The translations under genes were made by a program, and so were the position numbers. A DNA stretch of 64,000 nt from UBA8752 sp002172485 (GTDB taxonomy: Bacteria > Bacteroidota > Bacteroidia > Flavobacteriales_D > Sanyastnellaceae): the NCBI GenBank assembly GCA_042089915.1, contig JBELJZ010000008.1, forward strand, positions 27,690 to 91,689. The letters are read 5' to 3'. The notes below the pieces were generated by a model. It was not told the DNA's origin and did not search any database. It saw only the letters and a program-made list of their open reading frames with translations. Numbering within the stretch: the first letter of the stretch is position 1; each line of letters begins with the position of its first letter. Positions 43,867 to 51,438 of this stretch are shown here, one piece after another.

Positions 43867-45500
43867 ATGCAATTGCTCATTCTCCTGGTCGTTATCGTCG
43901 GCATCGTTGCCATCGGGCAGCTGGCGAAGGTGTACGAAATCTCATCCCGCATCTCGGGTCGCCGTGAGGAGGACATCTCCCATGCGGATACCCAGCTCAA
44001 CGCGAATCTCTTCTTGGTGTTCGTGACGGTGTTCTTTGCCTCCACTGCCTACCTCTACTGGGCCTATGGTGACTATGCCCCGCCTGCCGCTTCTGAGCAT
44101 GGTGCGGCCGTGGACACCTTGATGAGCTTCAACATCTGGATCATCACGGCGGTCTTCGTCCTGGTCAATGCATTGTTGTTTGTCTTCGCTTGGAAGTACG
44201 CCTACGACAAAAACCGCAAAGCCACCTTTTTCGCGCACGACAACCGACTCGAGTTGGTGTGGACGGTCATCCCTTCCATTGTGTTGGCGGTGATCATCAT
44301 TTACGGATTGCGCACCTGGAATGAGATGACCGGTGAGGCATCCGCTGAGGCGCTGCGGATCGAGGTGTATTCTAAGCAATTCGACTGGACAGCCCGCTAT
44401 GTTGGAAACGACGGTGAATTCGGCCAGTCCAACTACAATTTGATCACGCCGATGAACCCGCTGGGCATCATCACGCCGGAAGGGGTGGAGGACGCCATGG
44501 TGGAGATTGAGAAGCAAATTGGGAATCTCGAGCAGGACTTGGCGATGGAAAAGGGCCTGTTGCTTGCGGAGCGCATGCGCCTCGAGGCCAGCCTCGCCTC
44601 GGATGACCATGGCCATGCGGACCACGGGGACCATGNNNNNNNNNNNNNNNNNNNNNNNNNNNNNNNNNNNNNNNNNNNNNNNNNNNNNNNNNNNNNNNNN
44701 NNNNNNNNNNNNNNNNNNNNNNNNNNNNNNNNNNNGACCACGGGGACCATGACGACCACGCTGATCACGGGGATGATGACCACGGACACGATGACCACGC
44801 AGATCACGCCGACCACGGCCACGACGACCACGCTGACCATGGCCACGACAATCACGCCGACCACGGCCATGATGGTTGGAAGGCAGTGGCTGAAGCCCGG
44901 ATTGGGGAAATCGACCACGTCTTGGCTCATGAAGCCGATCGCTTGTTGATCCTCACGGACGCCCAGATTGAAGCGAAGGAGGACAAGCTCAAGCGCCTCA
45001 AGCGCCACCGTCAGCGGATCATGGAAATCGAGAGCTTCACGTTCGAGAACGGCATGAGCAGCTTCGACACCGGTCGCGATGACCAGGTGGTCAAAGGGGA
45101 ATTCCACCTCCCGGTCGGCCAGGAAGTCGAGTTTGTCTTCCGCAGCCGCGATGTGATCCACTCCGCCTTCATGCCACACTTCCGGGCGCAGATGAACACG
45201 GTGCCGGGCGTTCCGACGCGTTTCAAGATGACGCCGACGATCACCACGGACAGCATGCGGACCATTCTGGATGATCCCGACTTCAATTATGTCCTCCTAT
45301 GCAACAAGGTCTGCGGTGCGGCCCACTTCAACATGAAGATGGACGTCATCGTGGAGAGCCAAGAAGATTATGAGGCTTGGCTTGAGCAGCAGGATGTCTT
45401 CCTCGTGGACGAGGATGCTCCGTCTGCGCCGGAGTACGAACCCACCCCGACGGCCGATGTTGAGATGGCCGAGAGCGGCGAAATGGCCATGATCCACTGA
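43867..45500 (+). CDS. coxB: Cytochrome c oxidase subunit II with His/Asp-rich coiled-coil arm (interrupted by assembly gap)
   Basis: Carries the CuA centre that receives electrons for the oxidase. The N-terminal part has hydrophobic helices (LLILLVVIVGIVAIG, FLVFVTVFFASTAYLYWAYG, WIITAVFVLVNALLFVFAW and VWTVIPSIVLAVIIIYG). The CuA domain has CNKVCGAAHFNM at 45300-45335. Between the first CuA-domain strands and the rest lies an inserted helical hairpin: a helix at about 44489-44605, a His/Asp-rich turn at 44606-44876 and a helix at about 44880-45035. The 100-N gap falls in the turn. The apparent frame change across it (frame 1 before, frame 0 after) disappears if the two 16-nt identical flanks are overlapped, giving one 505-aa protein. 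Confidence 0.9.
44620..44751 (+). repeat. His/Asp codon repeat flanking the gap
   Basis: The 16-mer at 44620-44635 (GACCACGGGGACCATG) is repeated exactly at 44736-44751, directly on each side of the Ns and in the same codon phase. Related GACCAC/GACCAT units continue to about 44876 and encode 16 His in about 47 residues. Confidence 0.9.
44636..44735. other. Assembly gap (100 N)
   Basis: Exactly 100 N, a placeholder of unknown true length, inside the low-complexity repeat of coxB. Confidence 0.99.
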
Positions 45501-45522
45501 ACCCTTGAACGAATCTGAAACC

Positions 45523-47277
45523 ATGGGAGCACACGCACACCACCAGGAGAGCTTCATCTCCAAGTACGTTTTCAGCCAGGATCACAAGATGATCTCGAAG
45601 CAATTCTTGATCACAGCGGTCTTCATGGGCATTTTGGCAGTGACCCTGTCCATTTTCTTCCGCCTCCAGCTCGGTTGGCCGGGTGAGTCCTTCGGTGTCC
45701 TCGAGACCTTCCTCGGCAAGTGGGCACCAGGCGGTGTCCTGGACCGGAATGCTTACCTCGCCCTTGTGACGATTCACGGCACCATCATGGTGTTCTTCGT
45801 GTTGACGGGCGGTTTGAGCGGCACCTTTTCCAACCTGCTCATCCCGTTGCAAATCGGCGCCCGTGACATGGCGTCTGGTTTCCTCAACATGCTGAGCTTC
45901 TGGTTCTTCCTGGTCTCCAGCGTCATCATGGTCTTCTCCCTCTTCGTGGAAGGTGGTGCAGCCTCGGGTGGTTGGACAGTGTACCCGCCGTTGAGTGCCT
46001 TGCCCCAGGCGATGCCGGGCAGTGGCATGGGCATGACCCTTTGGCTAATCTCCATGGTGTTGTTCGTGGTGAGCTCCTTGTTGGGCGGTCTCAACTACAT
46101 CGTGACCGTGATCAACCTGCGTACCAAAGGCATGAAGATGCTGCGCTTGCCGCTCACCATCTGGGCCTTTCTCATCACGGCCATCCTCGGCGTGTTGAGC
46201 TTCCCGGTCCTCGTGTCTGCCGTGGTGCTGCTCCTCATGGACCGCTCCATGGGCACGGCGTTCTACCTCAGCGACATTTTCATCGGCGGTGAAGCCCTCG
46301 ATGTGACCGGTGGCTCTCCGATTCTGTACCAGCACTTGTTCTGGTTTCTCGGCCACCCGGAGGTGTACATTGTGTTGTTGCCTGCCCTCGGTATCAGCTC
46401 CGAGGTCATCGCCACGAATGCTCGCAAGCCGATCTTCGGCTACCGTGCCATGATCGGTTCCATCCTGGCGATCGGCTTCCTGAGCTTCATCGTGTGGGGA
46501 CACCACATGTTCGTGACCGGCATGAACCCGTTCATCGGTTCCGTCTTCGTGTTCACCACTTTGCTGATCGCCATCCCTTCCGCGGTAAAGGCGTTCAACT
46601 ACATCACCACCCTCTGGAAGGGCAACCTGCGCTTCACGCCAGCGATGCTCTTCTCCATCGGCCTCGTGAGCACGTTCGTGACAGGCGGTCTGACCGGCAT
46701 CATCCTCGCGGACTCTGCGTTGGACGTGACCGTTCACGACACCTACTTCGTGGTGGCTCACTTCCACATTGTGATGGGAATGTCTGCCATTTTCGGTCTG
46801 TTGGCTGGGGTCTACCACTGGTTCCCCAAGATGTTTGGCCGCATGCTGAACTCGAAGCTGGGCATGGCCCACTTCTGGATGACGATTGTCTGTGGTTACG
46901 GGGTGTTCTTCCCGATGCACTTCGTGGGCATGGCGGGTGCGCCTCGCCGGTACTATGAGTACAGCGCGTTTGAGTTCCTCGACGCCACGGCGGATTTGAA
47001 CCCGATCATCTCCGTGTTTGCCATCATCGGTGCCCTGTCCCAGTTGTTGTTCCTCTTCAACTTCTTCTACAGCATCTTCCGCGGCCAGCCGGCCACCGAG
47101 AATCCTTGGGCATCCAACACGCTGGAGTGGACCACGCCGGTCAAGCACGTTCACGGCAACTGGCCCGGTGCACTGCCGGAGGTGCACCGCTGGGCTTACG
47201 ATTACAGCAACCCCGCATTTGACGAAGACTTCGTGCCGCAGACCGTCCCATTGGGAGACGGGGAGACGGCGCACTGA
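45523..47277 (+). CDS. coxA: Cytochrome c oxidase subunit I (heme-copper oxidase, type A1)
   Basis: Catalytic subunit that reduces O2 to water and pumps protons. 584 aa, about 12 helices. Ligands seen: H85 (heme a), the cross-linked pair H278-Y282 in GHPEVY, CuB ligands H327 and H328 in WGHHMFVTG, and H413 and H415 in VVAHFHIVMG for hemes a3 and a. GHPEVY with its glutamate, and GARDMASGFLNMLS with the D-channel aspartate and asparagine, indicate type A1. ATG 45523 is chosen over the in-frame TTG 45505. Last gene before the terminator; no subunit III gene follows. Confidence 0.97.
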   Translation: MGAHAHHQESFISKYVFSQDHKMISKQFLITAVFMGILAVTLSIFFRLQLGWPGESFGVLETFLGKWAPGGVLDRNAYLALVTIHGTIMVFFVLTGGLSGTFSNLLIPLQIGARDMASGFLNMLSFWFFLVSSVIMVFSLFVEGGAASGGWTVYPPLSALPQAMPGSGMGMTLWLISMVLFVVSSLLGGLNYIVTVINLRTKGMKMLRLPLTIWAFLITAILGVLSFPVLVSAVVLLLMDRSMGTAFYLSDIFIGGEALDVTGGSPILYQHLFWFLGHPEVYIVLLPALGISSEVIATNARKPIFGYRAMIGSILAIGFLSFIVWGHHMFVTGMNPFIGSVFVFTTLLIAIPSAVKAFNYITTLWKGNLRFTPAMLFSIGLVSTFVTGGLTGIILADSALDVTVHDTYFVVAHFHIVMGMSAIFGLLAGVYHWFPKMFGRMLNSKLGMAHFWMTIVCGYGVFFPMHFVGMAGAPRRYYEYSAFEFLDATADLNPIISVFAIIGALSQLLFLFNFFYSIFRGQPATENPWASNTLEWTTPVKHVHGNWPGALPEVHRWAYDYSNPAFDEDFVPQTVPLGDGETAH

Positions 47278-47297
47278 TTTCGTTGACTGGACATTGA

Positions 47298-47332
47298 AAC
47301 GGGCCTTTCCCACCGGGGGAGGCCCGTTTTTT
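47298..47332 (+). terminator. Terminator of the act-cox cluster
   Basis: ACGGGCCT pairs with AGGCCCGT, with an inner CCC/GGG, followed by TTTTTT. It lies 21 nt after the coxA stop. Confidence 0.92.
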
Positions 47333-47391
47333 GTGCGCAACAAGGGGACGAGCGGCTCGAGATTGTGGGAGAGGCTGACGAACTTGGTCCC

Positions 47392-48432
47392 ATGGACGAG
47401 GATTTCGACCTCCGAGGTGCAGCCGAAGGCGCCAGTGATGGGGCCAGTGATGGCGATGTGGAGCGCGTGCTTCGCCCGTCGGGCTTTGCGGAATTCGCCG
47501 GACAGCGCGAGGCCTTGGAAAACCTCGAAGTCTTCGTACAAGCCGCAGCGCGGCGGGGAGAGTCGCTCGACCATGTCTTGTTCCACGGCCCCCCGGGATT
47601 GGGCAAGACGACCTTGGCCAACATCGTGGCCAACGAGCTCGGTGTGGCGATCAAGACTACCAGCGGCCCGGTGCTGGACAAGCCAGGTGACCTCGCAGGA
47701 TTGCTGACGGGCCTCGAGCCGCGCGACGTCCTGTTCATCGATGAGATCCACCGTCTGAGCCCCATTGTGGAGGAATATCTCTACAGTGCCATGGAGGATT
47801 TCCGGATTGACCTCGTCATCGATACCGGTCCCAATGCGCGGACCGTACAGATTGACTTGCACCCCTTCACCCTGGTGGGGGCGACGACGCGGAGCGGTTT
47901 GCTCACGGCACCGCTGCGGGCCAGATTCGGCATCAACCTCCGCCTGCATTATTACGATGCAGAGACGCTTACCGGCATCGTGGAGCGCAGCGCGGGTTTG
48001 CTGGGCATTCCCATCGACCATGAGGCGGCGTTTGAGATCGCAGGTCGCAGCCGGGGAACACCGCGGATCGCGAACGCCTTGCTTCGCCGTGTCCGGGATT
48101 TCGCAGAGATCAAAGGAGATGGGACAATCGAACCCAAGATCACGAGGTATGCATTGGACGCCTTGAATGTGGACCGCAAGGGCTTGGACGAAATGGACAA
48201 CCGCATTCTTGGAACCATCATCGACAAATTCAAAGGAGGCCCGGTGGGCATCACGACCATTGCGACGGCGGTGGGAGAGAATGCGGGTACGCTGGAAGAG
48301 GTGTACGAGCCCTTTCTCATTCAGGAGGGCTTCTTGATTCGAACGCCGCGGGGCCGTCAAGCGACCGAAGCGGCGTACCGTCACTTGGGCAAGGTGCCCA
48401 CGGCGGGTAGTGGGCTGTTTGACGCAGGCTGA
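47392..48432 (+). CDS. ruvB: Holliday junction branch migration helicase RuvB
   Basis: AAA+ motor that, with RuvA, drives branch migration. 346 aa from ATG 47392; an in-frame GTG at 47365 is possible. Walker A GPPGLGKTTL, Walker B LFIDEIHRL, sensor GATTRSGLLTAPLRARFG, and a C-terminal winged helix (EPFLIQEGFLIRTPRGRQAT). It is 5 nt before queG, an operon with no known functional logic. Confidence 0.97.
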   Translation: MDEDFDLRGAAEGASDGASDGDVERVLRPSGFAEFAGQREALENLEVFVQAAARRGESLDHVLFHGPPGLGKTTLANIVANELGVAIKTTSGPVLDKPGDLAGLLTGLEPRDVLFIDEIHRLSPIVEEYLYSAMEDFRIDLVIDTGPNARTVQIDLHPFTLVGATTRSGLLTAPLRARFGINLRLHYYDAETLTGIVERSAGLLGIPIDHEAAFEIAGRSRGTPRIANALLRRVRDFAEIKGDGTIEPKITRYALDALNVDRKGLDEMDNRILGTIIDKFKGGPVGITTIATAVGENAGTLEEVYEPFLIQEGFLIRTPRGRQATEAAYRHLGKVPTAGSGLFDAG

Positions 48433-48437
48433 AGGGC

Positions 48438-49391
48438 ATGGGCCGGACCGCGCACATCGGTGAGGAGCGCGTGGCGCAAATTCGGCGTTGGGCAGAGGAG
48501 CTCGGGTTTTCTGGCGTCGGATTTTCTAGGGCAGAACGACTCGTGGCAGAAGAGCCGAGGTTGGCTGCGTGGCTGGCAGAGGAGCGTCACGGCCAGATGG
48601 GGTATCTCGAAAAGAACTTCGACAAGCGGTTGGACCCGCGTCTCTTGTTGCCCGGCACCAAGACGGTGATCAGCCTCTTGTTCAACCACTACACGGACGT
48701 TCGCCAGGAAGACCCCGAGGCGCCCAAGATTTCGACCTACGCTTATGGCGAGGACTACCACTTTGTGGTGAAGTGGAAGTTGAAGGAGCTCCTCAAGTGG
48801 ATGCGCCGCGATTGGGGCGACATCGCGGGGCGGGTGTACGTGGATTCCGCGCCCATTCTGGAGCGGGCTTGGGCCGCCAAGTCGGGATTGGGGTGGATTG
48901 GCAAGCATGGGTTGATGCTCAACAAGCAAGGAGGCAGTCACTTCTTCCTTGGCGAGATCCTCGTGGACTTGGACTTGCCGGCAGACGGGCCGGTGACGGA
49001 CCATTGCGGGACGTGTACCCGGTGCATTGACGTCTGTCCCACAAAGGCCATCATTCGGCCACAGGTGGTGGATGGGAGCAAATGCATCAGCTACTTCACG
49101 ATTGAATTGCGCGATGCCTTGCCGGAGCCCATGGCGGGGTCGTTCGACAATTGGATGTTCGGCTGTGACCTCTGTCAGGAGGTGTGCCCCTGGAATCGGC
49201 ATGCGACCCCCCATCAGGAGCCTGCATTTGAGCCCAAGCCCGAATTGCTCAGCATGACCCGGCAAGAGTGGGTGGACCTCAAGGAGGACACTTTTGGAAC
49301 GCTGTTTCGAAAGAGCCCGGTGCAGCGCACGGGCTACGTTGGCCTCAAGCGCAACATCGACTTCCTCGCGCGGCGGCGAAACAAAACGTGA
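48438..49391 (+). CDS. queG: Epoxyqueuosine reductase QueG
   Basis: Cobalamin-dependent iron-sulfur enzyme that reduces epoxyqueuosine to queuosine at the wobble position of tRNAs. 317 aa. Two [4Fe-4S] motifs are visible: CGTCTRCIDVCPTKA and CDLCQEVCPWN, the second after an intervening CISYFTIE segment. The SGLGWIGKHGLMLN region is typical of the family. It ends stop-to-stop with trhO (TGATCA). Confidence 0.96.
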   Translation: MGRTAHIGEERVAQIRRWAEELGFSGVGFSRAERLVAEEPRLAAWLAEERHGQMGYLEKNFDKRLDPRLLLPGTKTVISLLFNHYTDVRQEDPEAPKISTYAYGEDYHFVVKWKLKELLKWMRRDWGDIAGRVYVDSAPILERAWAAKSGLGWIGKHGLMLNKQGGSHFFLGEILVDLDLPADGPVTDHCGTCTRCIDVCPTKAIIRPQVVDGSKCISYFTIELRDALPEPMAGSFDNWMFGCDLCQEVCPWNRHATPHQEPAFEPKPELLSMTRQEWVDLKEDTFGTLFRKSPVQRTGYVGLKRNIDFLARRRNKT

Positions 49392-50399
49392 TCAGACGTC
49401 GGCCCGCCGGGCGGCCTCCGGCGCGTGGAAGGTGCGCCGTTCTGGACGGGTGCCCGATCGTCGGGTCTTCTGTTCATCTGGGGGCAGGGCAACGAATGCC
49501 TTGCATTCCGGGCTGCAGGTGCCCGTCATCTGTTCCGCACAGGAAGGACATTGGACCATCAGTACGTTGCAGGCCGCATTGACACAATTCGTGATCGCAT
49601 CGCACGCGGTCCCGCAGTGGTGACAGGTGGCCACCACATCGTCAGAGACGCGTTCCGCCAAGCGCTCGTCAAACACGAAGTTGACCCCTCGGAAGCGGTT
49701 CTCGAGTCCCTGCTCCTTGACTTGACGAACGTATTCGATGATGCCCCCCTCCAATTGGTGGACGTTGGGGAAACCTTTGTGCTTGAGGTAGGCGCTGGCT
49801 TTCTCGCAGCGGATGCCGCCGGTGCAGTAGAGCACGATGTTCTGATCCCGTTGGGCTTCAAGGAGATCCTCGACTTCGCGGATTTCATCGCGGAAGGTCT
49901 CTGCTGCGGGCAAGATGGCGCCTTTGAAGTGGCCCACTTCGCTCTCGTAGTGGTTGCGCATGTCCACCACGATGGTGTCCGGGTCCTGGGCGAGGGTGTT
50001 GAACTCGGAGGCCGACACGTGGACCCCACAATCCGTTGCGTCAAATGCGTCGTCATCGAGGCCATCTGCGACGATCTTGTCCCGGACCTTGATGATGAGT
50101 TTGAGGAAGCTCTTGTCGTCCCCTTCGATGGCGATGTTGAGGCGCACCCCGCGTAGCCAATCGATGTGGTCGAGCGTCGTGCGGAAGGCGTCCAGATTTT
50201 CTGTGGGCAGGCTGAGCTGGGCATTGATCCCTTCACCACTGACGTAAATGCGTCCGAGTACACCCAAAGGCTGCCACACTGAGAAGAGGTGGTCCCGAAA
50301 GAAGTCGGGGTTGGCGACATGCCCGTAGCGGTAAAGACTCAATGTGGTCCGCGCACGGCCGTCCCTCTCCAGCTGTTGCTTGAGGGAGTTGCGGTCCAT
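49392..50399 (-). CDS. trhO: Rhodanese-domain tRNA uridine hydroxylase TrhO
   Basis: O2-dependent enzyme that makes 5-hydroxyuridine at the tRNA wobble position (YceA family). 335 aa. N-terminal acylphosphatase-like domain (GRIYVSGEGINAQLS), central rhodanese domain with the catalytic cysteine in LYCTGGIRCEKAS, and a C-terminal Cys-rich zinc-like module (CHHCGTAC and CPSC). ATG 50399 is chosen over the GTG at 50423 because a -7 box ends at 50429 and a start at 50423 would precede the transcript. Confidence 0.92.
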   Translation of the reverse strand: MDRNSLKQQLERDGRARTTLSLYRYGHVANPDFFRDHLFSVWQPLGVLGRIYVSGEGINAQLSLPTENLDAFRTTLDHIDWLRGVRLNIAIEGDDKSFLKLIIKVRDKIVADGLDDDAFDATDCGVHVSASEFNTLAQDPDTIVVDMRNHYESEVGHFKGAILPAAETFRDEIREVEDLLEAQRDQNIVLYCTGGIRCEKASAYLKHKGFPNVHQLEGGIIEYVRQVKEQGLENRFRGVNFVFDERLAERVSDDVVATCHHCGTACDAITNCVNAACNVLMVQCPSCAEQMTGTCSPECKAFVALPPDEQKTRRSGTRPERRTFHAPEAARRADV

Positions 50400-50428
50400 T
50401 CGGTTGTGCAGGTTGCCTTCCACAGCGG

Positions 50429-50436
50429 CAAAAATA
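50429..50436 (-). promoter_or_regulatory. -7 box (TATTTTTG) for trhO
   Basis: Exact TAnnTTTG match on the minus strand, 29 nt upstream of ATG 50399. Same octamer as before gcdH. Confidence 0.55.
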
Positions 50437-50514
50437 CGGCGGTCATCTGCGAACCGGAGGATATCTCATGGGGTTCGTTGGCGATTCGGGCTTGCGGTGG
50501 ACCCTCATTTCGGA

Positions 50515-50522
50515 TATTTTCG
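50515..50522 (+). promoter_or_regulatory. -7-like box (TATTTTCG) for the 65-aa gene
   Basis: TAnnTTCG variant 37 nt before ATG 50560. Confidence 0.4.
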
Positions 50523-50559
50523 CTCGGCTTCGGCACATTAAACGCATTCACACCATTCA

Positions 50560-50757
50560 ATGAAAATGTTGGAATACTGCCAGCGCATTCTGGCGAAGGT
50601 CAGTTTTGACCGTCATCTCTTTTCAAAGGAACTCACCAAGAGCATCCAGCGCCTCGAGCGGCAGGAATTGCCCAAGTTGAGACAGTGGTGCATCGAGCAA
50701 TTCGGCACCCGTTACGGCGACGTCATCGCCGTGGCCTTTCCACCTCAGCTCGCCTGA
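50560..50757 (+). CDS. Small conserved-type protein, 65 aa
   Basis: Begins MKMLEYCQRILAKVSFDRHLF and continues with charged, helix-prone sequence (SKELTKSIQRLERQELPKLRQW). I recall similar short proteins of unknown function in Bacteroidota. Support for it being real: its own -7-like box, a strong terminator 20 nt after the stop, and no other frame explaining the space. Predicted cytosolic; no known domain. Confidence 0.7.
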   Translation: MKMLEYCQRILAKVSFDRHLFSKELTKSIQRLERQELPKLRQWCIEQFGTRYGDVIAVAFPPQLA

Positions 50758-50777
50758 GGTCGGTTCCAGACCTACAT

Positions 50778-50815
50778 AAACGACCCGGTAGCTGCAGAGC
50801 TCCGGGTCGTTTTGT
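50778..50815. terminator. Bidirectional terminator
   Basis: AAACGACCCGG pairs with CCGGGTCGTTT and an inner AGCT/AGCT pair, followed by TTTG on plus and preceded by TAAA, so it can serve the 65-aa gene and the convergent DUF3299-like gene. Confidence 0.88.
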
Positions 50816-50833
50816 TCAGGGGTCATCTGGCGG

Positions 50834-51406
50834 TCAGAGCGGATGTTCTTCTGCTCCCTCCAGGATGTAGTTCATTTGGTAGACGTCATCGGCGTTGAGC
50901 CGGACATTGCCGTGAAAGGTCAAGCGCTCGTCGGTCTGGTATGCGCGGTGGTCGCCGTCGGCGAACCGGAGGTCGATGACACTCTCGGGCCCAGCCCCTC
51001 CGCAGAAGAAGCAATTCGCGAAGGGGTAACGCGACAGCACATAGAAGTCTTCGTCGAGGTCCACGGGAATCACATAGCCCGTGATGTACACGTTCTGCCC
51101 TTCGGCGGCCATGACTTGCGGGCCGAAGATGGGTTTCCAGTAATAGCTGTCCAGCTCTTCGAGGTACACATCCTTGAAGTCCACGTCGGCCAATTCAGCC
51201 CAGGTCAGCTCGCGGAAATCCCGCTCGGATGCCACGTCGACCGGGGTCGGGAGCGCTGGGGGTGCCGGCTGTGCGGCGCGGGCCGTTCCGATGGCGACCA
51301 TGTCGGGCGCGGTGTCGGCCGGGTGGCAATACGAGCTCAGGTCCATGGCGGCCAAGGTGACCACGCCAAGGGCGATGTAGAGAGCGCGTTGCAGGGATGC
51401 GGTCAT
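50834..51406 (-). CDS. DUF3299-like exported protein
   Basis: A 190-aa protein with an N-terminal hydrophobic export segment (ALYIALGVVTLAAMDLS). The C-terminal 120 residues hold the conserved core: FGPQVMAAEGQNVYITGYVIPVD, the cysteine motif FANCFFCGGAGPESV and RLNADDVYQMNYILEGAE. This family occurs next to FtsX-type ABC transporters. The CxxC could bind metal. It lies 32 nt downstream of the permease gene in the same direction, so it probably belongs to that transporter. A -7-like box immediately upstream (51411-51418) could also give it separate transcription. Confidence 0.78.
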   Translation of the reverse strand: MTASLQRALYIALGVVTLAAMDLSSYCHPADTAPDMVAIGTARAAQPAPPALPTPVDVASERDFRELTWAELADVDFKDVYLEELDSYYWKPIFGPQVMAAEGQNVYITGYVIPVDLDEDFYVLSRYPFANCFFCGGAGPESVIDLRFADGDHRAYQTDERLTFHGNVRLNADDVYQMNYILEGAEEHPL

Positions 51407-51410
51407 GCGG

Positions 51411-51418
51411 TGAAATTA
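51411..51418 (-). promoter_or_regulatory. -7-like box (TAATTTCA) abutting the DUF3299-like gene
   Basis: On the minus strand TAATTTCA is followed by 4 nt and ATG; two mismatches to TAnnTTTG but the spacing matches the leaderless pattern elsewhere. Confidence 0.3.
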
Positions 51419-51438
51419 CGTCCGGAGTGGGCCAGTCG

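Noticed and set aside
44599..44876. CRISPR-like or tandem-repeat array
   Set aside because: The repeats are short, irregular His/Asp codon runs in frame with coxB, without spacers of constant length.
43867..44949. Apparent frameshifted coxB ending at 44949
   Set aside because: The shift is created by the arbitrary 100-N placeholder. Overlapping the identical flanks restores one frame to 45500.
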